Of a stretch of DNA of 5,686 nucleotides, positions 1 to 5,658 are shown in pieces. The notes under the pieces were generated by a model that did not search any database, had not been told where the DNA came from, and worked only from the letters and a program-made list of their open reading frames with translations. The stretch covers positions 1 through 5,686 of the forward strand of contig CAMDJS010000122.1 in NCBI GenBank assembly GCA_945900685.1, written 5' to 3'. The DNA is from Bordetella parapertussis. GTDB lineage: Bacteria; Pseudomonadota; Gammaproteobacteria; Burkholderiales; Burkholderiaceae_C. The translations under genes were made by a program, and so were the position numbers. The stretch's first letter is position 1. Every line of letters begins with the position of its first letter.

Positions 1-156
1 GTGGTCGGTGTCATGGTGTCCGCCAAAGACTATGAAGCCATGCGCCTCTTTTATGCCGACCGCTTGCAACACCGCTTGAAACAATCCGCTGCATTGGCCG
101 AGGCCGCTGGCCTCACCCCAGAAAAGCTTGATGAATTGCTGAATGCCAGTGACTGA
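1..156 (+). CDS. Probable type II antitoxin, C-terminal part (gene cut by window edge)
   Basis: Reading frame 1 is open from the first base to a TGA at 154-156 and gives the last 51 residues of a protein. It begins with a hydrophobic strand and then 'MVSAKDYEAMR' (residues 5-15 of the fragment). This resembles the end of the DNA-binding core of Phd/YefM-type antitoxins, where a short strand is followed by 'S-x-x-D/E-Y-E-x-x'. A charged, helix-prone tail follows (LKQSAALAEAAG, TPEKLDELLNA), as expected for the segment that wraps the toxin. The gene overlaps the downstream PIN toxin by 14 bases, the usual antitoxin-first order with translational coupling. The GTG at position 1 is probably internal, because a Phd-like core needs about 40 more residues upstream. 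The antitoxin role rests mostly on position; the fragment is too short to name a family firmly. Confidence 0.65.
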   Translation: MVGVMVSAKDYEAMRLFYADRLQHRLKQSAALAEAAGLTPEKLDELLNASD

Positions 157-556
157 CTGGGTGCTAGATACCAACGTCTTGCTCAGCGCAGCGCTCTCCA
201 GTAAAGGCGCTCCCCACGCCTTGGCACAACATATTTTGAAAAATGGCAATTTGGTTTTTTCAAGCGCCACCTTTGAAGAATTGCGCAGCCGCATTTACCG
301 ACCCAAGTTTGATGTTTACCTGTCATTGGAAATGCGCGAGGGTTTATTGCATGACTTTCAATCCATCGCCAGATGGGTGGAGCCCGATATCGTCCTACCC
401 TATAGCCGCGACTCCTCCGACGATGTGTTCATCGCCACCGCGCTCAAAGCAGGCTTGAATTTTTTGGTAAGCGGTGACAAAGACCTGCTCGGTGCAAGCT
501 TGCCACCAGGCTTTCAAGTCCTGACACCGGCCCAAGCTCTATCGGCCCACACCTAA
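143..556 (+). CDS. PIN-domain toxin of a type II toxin-antitoxin pair (COG1569-like)
   Basis: The 137-residue protein is a single PIN domain, a metal-dependent RNase fold that in toxin-antitoxin pairs cuts RNA when the antitoxin is lost. Visible acidic residues fit the active site: D9 in 'LDTNVLLSA', E45/E46 in 'ATFEELRSR', D93/D94 in 'SSDDVFIATALKAG' and D112/D114 in 'VSGDKDLLG'. The 'RPKF' after the glutamate and 'GDKDLL' near the end are typical of the family annotated as 'putative toxin-antitoxin system toxin component, PIN family'. Length is normal and the active site looks intact. The ATG at 143 lies inside the end of the upstream gene, so translation is probably coupled. There is no room for a separate promoter. 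Its stop is 9 bases before argH, so readthrough from the toxin-antitoxin promoter into argH is possible. RNase activity and the actual target are inferred from the family. Confidence 0.88.
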   Translation: MPVTDWVLDTNVLLSAALSSKGAPHALAQHILKNGNLVFSSATFEELRSRIYRPKFDVYLSLEMREGLLHDFQSIARWVEPDIVLPYSRDSSDDVFIATALKAGLNFLVSGDKDLLGASLPPGFQVLTPAQALSAHT

Positions 557-559
557 AAT
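554..559 (+). promoter_or_regulatory. -10-like box TAAAAT placed for a leaderless argH transcript
   Basis: TAAAAT matches the sigma-70 -10 consensus at five of six positions. It starts on the stop codon of the toxin gene and ends 6 bases before the argH ATG, so the expected start of transcription (+1) falls on the A of that ATG. No Shine-Dalgarno is visible before argH, which fits a leaderless start. Against it, no good -35 is found at 16-19 bases upstream; the nearest TTGACA-like hexamer, CTGACA at 521-526, is 27 bases away. Confidence 0.3.
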
Positions 560-565
560 GCCCAA

Positions 566-2032
566 ATGACTTCCTCCAATTCGCTAGACCGCAAATCCAA
601 GGCTTGGTCCGCCCTGTTCTCCGAGCCCATGAGCGAATTGGTACAGCGCTACACCGCCAGCGTGTTCTTCGACCAGCGTTTTTGGCGGGCCGACATACAA
701 GGCAGTCTGGCGCACGCCGACATGCTGGCGGCGCAGCGCATCATCAGTGCGCAAGACCTGGCCGACATTCAGCGCGGCATGGCGCAGATCACGCAAGACA
801 TTGAAAAAGGCCAATTCGAGTGGAAGCTGGAACTCGAAGACGTTCACCTGAACATCGAAGCCCGGTTGACTCAGTTGGTGGGCGACGCGGGCAAGCGTCT
901 GCACACCGGGCGCAGCCGCAACGACCAAGTGGCTACCGATGTGCGCCTGTGGTTGCGCGACGAGATAGACAGCATCAGCGAATTGCTCCGCAATTTGCAA
1001 CTCGCGCTGGTCGAAGTGGCCTCGCAGCACACCGACACCATCATGCCCGGCTTCACGCATTTGCAAGTCGCGCAACCGGTCAGCTTTGCTCACCATTTGC
1101 TGGCTTATGTGGAAATGTTTGCGCGTGACCAGGAACGTTTACTCGAAGTGCGTACACGCACCAACCGCTTGCCGCTGGGCTCGGCGGCGCTGGCAGGCAC
1201 CACTTACCCGCTAGACCGCGAACGCGTGGCCCGCACACTCGGCATGGTGGATGTGCACGGCGCGGCGCAAGTTTGTCAAAACAGTTTGGATGCGGTCAGC
1301 GACCGCGATTTCGCCATCGAGTTCACATCGGCGGCCACGCTGTGCATGTTGCACATCAGCCGCTTGAGCGAAGAGCTGATCATCTGGATGAGTCAAAACT
1401 TTGGTTTCATACAAATCGCTGACCGCTTCACCACCGGCTCTTCCATCATGCCGCAGAAAAAAAACCCGGACGTGCCGGAACTGGCACGCGGCAAAACCGG
1501 GCGCGTGGTCGGCCACTTGATGGGCCTGATCACATTGATGAAAGCGCAACCGCTGGCCTACAACAAAGACAACCAGGAAGACAAAGAGCCGCTGTTCGAC
1601 ACGGTGGACACTTTGAAAGACACGCTGCGCATCTTTGCTGAAATGATTGGTGGGCAAGTCAACACGACGACCGGCGCGAAAGAAGGCGGCTTGACGGTGA
1701 ACAAAAATCGCATGCAAGAAGCCGCCAGCAAGGGCTACGCCACCGCCACCGACCTGGCTGATTACTTGGTGAAAAAAGGCTTGCCGTTTCGCGATGCCCA
1801 CGAAACCGTGGCGCATGCGGTGAAAACCGCGCAAGGTTTGGGCGTGGATTTGTCAGCGCTGACATTGGCGCAGTTGCAGGCGTTTCACCCAGCCATTGAA
1901 CAAGATGTGTTTGAGGTGCTCAGCCTGCAAGGCTCTCTGAATGCACGCAACACCTCGGGTGGCACCGCGCCAGCCCAAGTCAAAGCGCAAATCGCGCGTC
2001 ACCAACAACGACTTGTCGCTCATGCCAAATAA
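566..2032 (+). CDS. argH: Argininosuccinate lyase (EC 4.3.2.1)
   Basis: This cytoplasmic enzyme splits argininosuccinate into arginine and fumarate, the last step of arginine synthesis. It belongs to the fumarase/aspartase superfamily and acts as a homotetramer with active sites shared between subunits. The 488-residue product is complete. Visible motifs are 'HTGRSRNDQ' (113-121), the catalytic-histidine region 'FTHLQVAQP' with H165, and the superfamily signature '[12 protein letters not shown]' (291-302), whose first serine S292 is the expected catalytic base and K298 a substrate ligand. Length is slightly above the usual 460 or so, from a short N-terminal extension. The ATG at 566 begins '[20 protein letters not shown]', typical of burkholderial ArgH, and upstream bases lack a good Shine-Dalgarno. 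The gene follows a PIN toxin by 9 bases and overlaps the NADH dehydrogenase gene by 11. The signature is encoded over a run of eight A bases followed by a hairpin. Confidence 0.97.
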   Translation: MTSSNSLDRKSKAWSALFSEPMSELVQRYTASVFFDQRFWRADIQGSLAHADMLAAQRIISAQDLADIQRGMAQITQDIEKGQFEWKLELEDVHLNIEARLTQLVGDAGKRLHTGRSRNDQVATDVRLWLRDEIDSISELLRNLQLALVEVASQHTDTIMPGFTHLQVAQPVSFAHHLLAYVEMFARDQERLLEVRTRTNRLPLGSAALAGTTYPLDRERVARTLGMVDVHGAAQVCQNSLDAVSDRDFAIEFTSAATLCMLHISRLSEELIIWMSQNFGFIQIADRFTTGSSIMPQKKNPDVPELARGKTGRVVGHLMGLITLMKAQPLAYNKDNQEDKEPLFDTVDTLKDTLRIFAEMIGGQVNTTTGAKEGGLTVNKNRMQEAASKGYATATDLADYLVKKGLPFRDAHETVAHAVKTAQGLGVDLSALTLAQLQAFHPAIEQDVFEVLSLQGSLNARNTSGGTAPAQVKAQIARHQQRLVAHAK

Positions 2033-3371
2033 ACGCCCCCATGTGGTCATCATCGGCGGCGGTTTCGGCGGGCTAGAAGCCGCCAAGACACTTGCCAATG
2101 CAGCCGTTGACATCACGCTGATTGACAAAACCAACCACCATTTGTTTCAGCCTTTGCTCTACCAAGTGGCCACCGCTGGATTGGCTGCACCCGCCATCGC
2201 CGCACCCACCCGAAGTCTGTTCAGGCACCAAGCCAACCTGACCACGCTGCTGGCCGAAGTGACGGACATCAACCCCCAAGACAAAAAAGTGCATTTGTCT
2301 GACGGCACGGCTTTGGTGTTTGACCACCTGATCGTCGCCGCTGGTGCCACCCACAGTTATTTCGGTCATGACGAATGGTCGGCGTTTGCTCCCGGCTTGA
2401 AAACACTGGAGGACGCATTTGAAATCCGCAGACGGGTGCTGTTCGCCTTTGAGTCTGCCGAAAAAGAACCAGACCCGGAAAAGCGCCAAAACTGGTTGAC
2501 GCTGTGCGTGATAGGCGCAGGCCCGACCGGTGTGGAAATGGCCGGTGCGTTTGCAGAAATTGCCAGGCAAACACTCGTGGGTGAGTTCCGTCGTATCAAT
2601 CCGCATGATGCACGCATCTTGTTGATTGAAGGCGGGCCGCGCGTGTTGCAGGCCATGCCAGAATCGCTGAGCCAAAAAGCCTTGGAGCAATTGCAAAAAC
2701 TGGGCGTCGAAGTTCGTTTGAACGCCATCGTCACTGGCATTGACGCCACTGGTTTGGAAGTGCGTGGCCCCGCCCCTGCCGGCGTCCTTGGCACGGTTGA
2801 TTACCGCATTGCCAGCCAATGTGTGGTCTGGGCCGCCGGTGTTGCAGCCTCTCCCTTGGGGCACTTGCTGGCGCAACATACCGGTTGCCAAACCGACCGA
2901 GCCGGTCGCGTATTGGTCAGCCCGGATCTGAGCTTGCCGGGTTTTCCCGCCATCAGCGTGATTGGAGATTTGGCTTTGGCGATGAGCCACTCACGTGGCA
3001 AATCGCCCTCAGCAGTGCCGGGCGTGTCACCCGGCGCCAAACAAATGGGCCGCTGGGCCGCCCAAAACATCCTTCAACGCAACCAATCCAAACCCACCCG
3101 CGCTTTCAAATATGCCGATTACGGCAACCTGGCCACCATCGGTCACAACTCTGCCGTGGTGGACCTGAGCATGCCTTTTGGCCCGTTGCGGTTTTCTGGC
3201 CGCTGGGCCTGGTGGTTTTGGCTGCTGGCGCATATTTATTTTTTGATCGGTTTTCGCAACCGACTGGTGGTGCTGATGGACTGGGGCTCTGCCTACCTGA
3301 GTTTCAGCCGCAATGCCCGCGTGGTGGCCGGTACGCTTCACAAGTCTGCGCCCCATATTGGTGAAAGCTAA
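2022..3371 (+). CDS. ndh: Type II NADH:quinone oxidoreductase (NDH-2)
   Basis: NDH-2 is a single-subunit FAD enzyme on the inner face of the membrane. It moves electrons from NADH to quinone without pumping protons. The 449-residue protein has two Rossmann motifs: GGGFGG at 12-17 for FAD, followed by an acidic strand end near D35, and '[12 protein letters not shown]' at 164-175 for NADH. 'VIGDLA' at 313-318 is the usual second FAD contact, and '[12 protein letters not shown]' at 332-343 is the quinone-site helix region. The aromatic, amphipathic C-terminus (about 394-435, '[18 protein letters not shown]') is the usual membrane anchor. I chose the ATG at 2022 because the FAD motif follows directly. 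A longer in-frame reading from 1941 would add 27 basic residues lying wholly inside argH and is unlikely. The 11-base overlap with argH and the lack of a Shine-Dalgarno suggest translational coupling. No cysteine pair or disulfide-reductase motif is present. Confidence 0.93.
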   Translation: MPNKRPHVVIIGGGFGGLEAAKTLANAAVDITLIDKTNHHLFQPLLYQVATAGLAAPAIAAPTRSLFRHQANLTTLLAEVTDINPQDKKVHLSDGTALVFDHLIVAAGATHSYFGHDEWSAFAPGLKTLEDAFEIRRRVLFAFESAEKEPDPEKRQNWLTLCVIGAGPTGVEMAGAFAEIARQTLVGEFRRINPHDARILLIEGGPRVLQAMPESLSQKALEQLQKLGVEVRLNAIVTGIDATGLEVRGPAPAGVLGTVDYRIASQCVVWAAGVAASPLGHLLAQHTGCQTDRAGRVLVSPDLSLPGFPAISVIGDLALAMSHSRGKSPSAVPGVSPGAKQMGRWAAQNILQRNQSKPTRAFKYADYGNLATIGHNSAVVDLSMPFGPLRFSGRWAWWFWLLAHIYFLIGFRNRLVVLMDWGSAYLSFSRNARVVAGTLHKSAPHIGES

Positions 3372-3400
3372 ACACACGGTCTGGCCTGACACCCGCAACG

Positions 3401-3440
3401 CCTAAACCCTTAGCCTAAGTAGTGTTAACACCTATTAGAC
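3401..3440 (+). promoter_or_regulatory. Cluster of inverted repeats, candidate operator
   Basis: GTGTTAACAC at 3422-3431 is a perfect 10-base palindrome. It is flanked at equal distance (3 bases) by CTAA (3415-3418) and TTAG (3435-3438), which also pair, so the whole forms a 24-base interrupted dyad. A second small dyad, CTTAG-C-CTAAG (3409-3419), shares its right arm, and GCCTAA occurs twice (3400-3405 and 3413-3418). The site lies 127-165 bases before the dehydrogenase ATG, as expected for a dimeric regulator. I do not recognise the binding protein. Chance cannot be excluded for so short a site. Confidence 0.35.
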
Positions 3441-3463
3441 CTGCCCGCAAACAGTTCTACTAT
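3436..3463 (+). promoter_or_regulatory. Weak sigma-70-like promoter candidate for the dehydrogenase gene
   Basis: TAGACC (3436-3441) and TACTAT (3458-3463) each match the -35 and -10 consensus at four of six positions and are 16 bases apart. Transcription would start near 3470 and leave a leader of about 96 bases. The -35 overlaps the right arm of the 24-base dyad, so a bound protein would block or help the polymerase. A better -35 alone, TTGACG at 3482-3487, has no -10 at a proper distance. The prediction is weak, but some promoter must lie in this intergenic region if the gene is transcribed separately from ndh. Confidence 0.25.
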
Positions 3464-3510
3464 TCCAGCAACGGAAGAGAGTTGACGTTCAAAGACATTC
3501 CCCATGGGAA

Positions 3511-3543
3511 AGATCTGAATGCAACCATCAGAAGTTGCTTTTT
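3511..3543 (+). promoter_or_regulatory. Possible structured leader with alternative stems and a T-run
   Basis: Two short stems can form and interlock: TCTGA (3514-3518) with TCAGA (3528-3532), and GCAAC (3521-3525) with GTTGC (3534-3538). The second is followed at once by five T (3539-3543), so it resembles a weak intrinsic terminator placed 9 bases before the Shine-Dalgarno. The stems are interleaved, so they would be mutually exclusive or form a tight H-type pseudoknot; the single base at 3533 makes the pseudoknot strained. Each stem has only five pairs, so this is suggestive only. Confidence 0.22.
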
Positions 3544-3552
3544 CATTCATAA

Positions 3553-3558
3553 GAGGAG
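3553..3558 (+). promoter_or_regulatory. Strong Shine-Dalgarno that fixes the dehydrogenase start
   Basis: GAGGAG lies 7 bases before the ATG at 3566, ideal spacing for pairing with the 16S rRNA tail. It is the only strong ribosome binding site seen in the window. It settles the start, because the frame stays open upstream to a GTG at 3422, which has no such site and would bury the signal peptide 48 residues inside the protein. Confidence 0.88.
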
Positions 3559-3565
3559 ACCCATA

Positions 3566-4876
3566 ATGCGCGTACTAAAACTGGTTGCAGCTATCGCGGC
3601 AACAACGTTGATGGCATTTGGCTCAGCAGCACATGCTGGCCCAAGCGTCACATTGGAGAAAGTTGTCAGTGGCATCAACACACCGCTTGCCATGGTGCAA
3701 CCTGCTGGCGATAACCGCATGTTCATCGTTGAGCAAAACGGCCGTATCAAGATTCTTGAAAACGGCAAAGTCACAGGTACTTTCCTGGACGTTCGCAGCA
3801 AAATCGTTCCGCTGATGCAAGACTTTGACGAGCGCGGCTTGTTGGGTCTGGCTTTCCACCCTGACTTCAAGAGCAACGGCAAGTTCTATGTGGCTTACTC
3901 AGCTCACTTGGACTACCAATCAGATTTGGGCCAAATGCTTTGGTACAACCACAGCAACGTGGTGGAAGAGTACACCGTGTCTAAAGGCGACAAAAACGTT
4001 GCTGACATGTCTTCAGCCCGCCGTATCCATTCCATCAGCTGGCCCCAGTTCAACCACAATGGTCACTGGATCGGCTTTGGTCCGGACAAGAACCTCTACA
4101 TCGCTACCGGTGACGGCGGCTACGCCAACGACTGGGGCATTGGCCACAATCCTTTGATCGGTAACGGCCAGGACATGATGTCCAACATGGGCAAAATCCT
4201 GCGCATCGACGTGGATGCACGTTCTGACGGCAAGCCTTATGGCGTTCCAAAAGACAACCCATTCGTGGGCAAAAAAGACGTGTTGCCTGAAATCTGGGCA
4301 TCTGGCTTCCGTAACCCATGGAGATGTTCATTCGACATGGCCGGTGGATCTACCCTGTATTGCGGCGATGTGCAGCAAAACAGCTGGGAAGCCATCAAAG
4401 CCACCGAAAAAGGCCAAAACGCCGGCTGGCGTCGTGTGGAAGGTGTGATGCGCTGCTTCAACTGGGCAGAGCCTGACAACCATCCTGCTAGCTGCGACAA
4501 GTCTGGTATCACTGCTTCCATCATGGAATACGCCAATTGCACAGCCGTTCCTAACGGTTGCAAAGGCATTTCCGTCACTGGTGGTTATGTTTCACGCGGT
4601 GATGGCACTGGCTCTAAAGGCAAGTACATCTTCGGCGACTGGAGCAAAGGCTTTGCTGAAAACGACGGCCAAATTTTCATCGGCACCAAAGGTTCTGATG
4701 GCAAATGGTCCATGGAAGTTGCTTCTGTTGAAGTCCAAGGTGGAACCCCCAACGGCAAGATCCCTTACATCCTGGCTTTCGCCCAAGATAACAAAGGTGA
4801 CGTCTATGCCTTGACTTCCGTTACCACTGGCCCCAATGGTTCGCAAGATACCATCTACAAAGTTGTTACCAAATAA
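3566..4876 (+). CDS. Secreted PQQ-dependent sugar dehydrogenase-like protein (GSDH family, PF07995)
   Basis: The 436-residue protein starts with a Sec signal peptide (K5, hydrophobic 6-18, probable cleavage AHA|G after residue 24) and should act in the periplasm. The rest is a six-bladed beta-propeller of the glucose/sorbosone dehydrogenase family, related to E. coli YliI (Asd) and soluble glucose dehydrogenase. Family marks are 'GLLGLAFHPDF' (91-101), 'FNHNGHWIGFGPDKNLYIATGDGG' region (162-185) with H164 as the likely catalytic base, 'GKILRIDVD' (209-217), 'SGFRNPWR' (246-253) with R249 near PQQ, and 'GDVQQNSWEAI' (267-277), where the usual GDVGQ has Q for G. Six cysteines (254, 266, 297, 310, 325, 332) may form disulfides. 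Relatives oxidise aldoses or similar substrates with PQQ and calcium; the substrate here is unknown. The strong Shine-Dalgarno and perfect terminator suggest high expression as a single gene. A cytochrome c gene follows and is a plausible electron acceptor. No PQQ synthesis gene is in view. Confidence 0.88.
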   Translation: MRVLKLVAAIAATTLMAFGSAAHAGPSVTLEKVVSGINTPLAMVQPAGDNRMFIVEQNGRIKILENGKVTGTFLDVRSKIVPLMQDFDERGLLGLAFHPDFKSNGKFYVAYSAHLDYQSDLGQMLWYNHSNVVEEYTVSKGDKNVADMSSARRIHSISWPQFNHNGHWIGFGPDKNLYIATGDGGYANDWGIGHNPLIGNGQDMMSNMGKILRIDVDARSDGKPYGVPKDNPFVGKKDVLPEIWASGFRNPWRCSFDMAGGSTLYCGDVQQNSWEAIKATEKGQNAGWRRVEGVMRCFNWAEPDNHPASCDKSGITASIMEYANCTAVPNGCKGISVTGGYVSRGDGTGSKGKYIFGDWSKGFAENDGQIFIGTKGSDGKWSMEVASVEVQGGTPNGKIPYILAFAQDNKGDVYALTSVTTGPNGSQDTIYKVVTK

Positions 4877-4894
4877 TTTTGTAATCTAAGGCTG

Positions 4895-4934
4895 AAAACT
4901 GCCACCTGTGCGACATGGGTGGCAGTTTTTTTTT
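4895..4934 (+). terminator. Intrinsic (Rho-independent) terminator after the dehydrogenase gene
   Basis: A perfect 12-pair stem joins AAAACTGCCACC (4895-4906) with GGTGGCAGTTTT (4918-4929), around an 11-base loop (4907-4917). It is followed by a run of nine T (4926-4934) that partly belongs to the stem. It begins 18 bases after the stop codon. The opposite strand has only a four-T tail after the stem, so termination should be much weaker for transcripts coming from the ferredoxin side. Confidence 0.95.
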
Positions 4935-4937
4935 GCA

Positions 4938-4943
4938 TATACT
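4938..4943 (+). promoter_or_regulatory. -10-like box TATACT placed for a leaderless cytochrome transcript
   Basis: TATACT matches the -10 consensus at five of six positions and ends 6 bases before the ATG at 4950, so +1 would be the A of that ATG. No Shine-Dalgarno precedes the cytochrome gene. The -35 would fall around 4915-4920 inside the terminator stem, where no TTGACA-like sequence exists, and the T-run would form the spacer. If real, it lets the cytochrome be transcribed independently of the terminated upstream gene. Confidence 0.35.
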
Positions 4944-4949
4944 TATGTC

Positions 4950-5360
4950 ATGAAAACTTCACATCCTCCATTCAAATTCCTGTGCCGCGCACCGCTGATG
5001 CTGTGTGTTTCAACACTGCTGGCTTTTGGCTTAGCAAGCACCTCCGTTTGGTCTGAAGAAGCTGCGGCCCCTGCCGCCAACGATGAAGCTGTTCCTGTAT
5101 TCACCGCGGCCATGATCAAAGACCCTGCCAATGTTGAAGCTGGCAAGCAGGTGTGGGATGGCCAATGCCGCCATTGCCACGGCAACAGCGCCTACCCTGG
5201 CAAAGCACCCAAGCTCAAACCATCCAACTACCAAGCCGACTTTGTATACGACCGAATCACCAATGGTTTTCGCAAAATGCCCGCTTGGAAGGCTGTGTTT
5301 AGCCTGCAGCAACGCATTGGTGTCACGGCCTTCATCATGGGCGATGAGTTCATGCCCTGA
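4950..5360 (+). CDS. Exported monohaem cytochrome c
   Basis: The 136-residue protein has an N-terminal signal (K2, K9, R13, hydrophobic 15-29, cleavage probably around 30-35), an Ala/Pro/acidic linker to about residue 50, then a small class I cytochrome c domain. The haem site is 'CRHCH' at 73-77, with H77 the proximal ligand. M110 in 'RKMPAWK' fits the distal ligand. Length suits a soluble periplasmic electron carrier, or one anchored if the signal is not cut. I chose the ATG at 4950; a GTG at 4908 in the same frame starts inside the terminator loop and would put 14 extra residues before the signal. Directly downstream of the PQQ dehydrogenase-like gene, it is a likely acceptor for its electrons, passing them to a terminal oxidase. 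This is inference from adjacency. No Shine-Dalgarno is visible. Its stop overlaps the end of the convergent ferredoxin gene. Confidence 0.9.
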   Translation: MKTSHPPFKFLCRAPLMLCVSTLLAFGLASTSVWSEEAAAPAANDEAVPVFTAAMIKDPANVEAGKQVWDGQCRHCHGNSAYPGKAPKLKPSNYQADFVYDRITNGFRKMPAWKAVFSLQQRIGVTAFIMGDEFMP

Positions 5361-5658
5361 GTCTTTGTGCCTCTAGCGTGATGGCGTCCTCTGGACAAGA
5401 CTTCAGGCACAAACCGCAAGCATGGCAGGCATCAGGCGACACTACATCGGCTTGCATTCGCTTATGCGCCCAAGCTTTAAGCTTACCGCGCAAAGAAATA
5501 TCCCCTAGCTCTTCCCAAGTGAATTGGCGCACCTCAAACACCCCATAGGGGCAGACAGCGACGCAGTCGGCCTTGCCCTCGCAGCGGCTGCGGTTGATGA
5601 CAGGGGCTACTTTGCCTGCCTGATCTGCGCAGGCTGATTTGTCTAAAGAATTGTTCAA
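5350..5658 (-). CDS. Two-cluster ferredoxin, probably 7Fe type (3Fe-4S plus 4Fe-4S)
   Basis: The 102-residue cytoplasmic protein is a small electron carrier with two cysteine motifs. The first is C26-x5-C32-x3-C36-P ('RCEGKADCVAVCPYGVFEV'), where the canonical second cysteine position is K29. The second is complete, C78-x2-C81-x2-C84-x3-C88-P ('CHACGLCLKSCPEDAI'). In this fold the last cysteine of each motif serves the other cluster, so C26, C32 and C88 would hold a 3Fe-4S cluster, and C36, C78, C81 and C84 a 4Fe-4S cluster. CX5CX3CP with a full second motif also occurs in archaeal 7Fe ferredoxins. About 40 residues separate the motifs. The start is a TTG at 5658: an in-frame stop lies at 5677-5679 and no ATG or GTG occurs before the first cysteine. 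No good Shine-Dalgarno is seen; AT-rich bases at 5674-5682 could hold a -10. The partner is unknown. The gene converges on the cytochrome gene with an 11-base overlap. Confidence 0.88.
   Translation of the reverse strand: MNNSLDKSACADQAGKVAPVINRSRCEGKADCVAVCPYGVFEVRQFTWEELGDISLRGKLKAWAHKRMQADVVSPDACHACGLCLKSCPEDAITLEAQRLRA
5364..5413. repeat. 9-base inverted repeat at the convergent gene ends
   Basis: TTTGTGCCT (5364-5372) is the exact reverse complement of AGGCACAAA (5405-5413), with 32 bases between. Inside the loop, GTCC (5386-5389) and GGAC (5393-5396) form a second small hairpin. It lies within the last codons of the ferredoxin gene and just past the cytochrome stop. Neither side has a T-run, so it is not an ordinary intrinsic terminator, but it could fold at the 3' end of both messages. 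Confidence 0.5.

Noticed and set aside
1211..1834. A 207-codon open frame on the minus strand opposite argH
   Set aside because: It lies wholly within argH, is rich in His, Arg and Phe, and has no recognisable motif; it is a shadow of the argH codons.
1941..2021. 27-residue N-terminal extension of the NADH dehydrogenase
   Set aside because: It is read entirely from argH codons, is very basic, and comes before an FAD motif that already sits at the normal distance from the ATG at 2022.
2073..2990. A 305-codon open frame on the minus strand opposite ndh
   Set aside because: The plus strand encodes an NDH-2 with all its motifs. The antisense frame gives a Gln/Gly/His-rich protein with no recognisable domain, as expected from mirrored codon bias.
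2819..3364. A 181-codon plus-strand frame inside ndh
   Set aside because: It overlaps the quinone-site and membrane-anchor codons of ndh in another frame and has no domain or start signal of its own.
3422..3565. Upstream in-frame extension of the dehydrogenase gene from a GTG
   Set aside because: The strong Shine-Dalgarno and signal peptide fix the start at 3566, and the extension crosses the dyad and leader region.
4908..4949. Upstream in-frame extension of the cytochrome gene from a GTG
   Set aside because: It begins inside the terminator loop and would place 14 residues before a normal signal peptide.
5472..5484. Two AAGCTT palindromes separated by one T
   Set aside because: They encode Lys-Leu-Lys-Ala in the ferredoxin and are most simply coincidental coding sequence.
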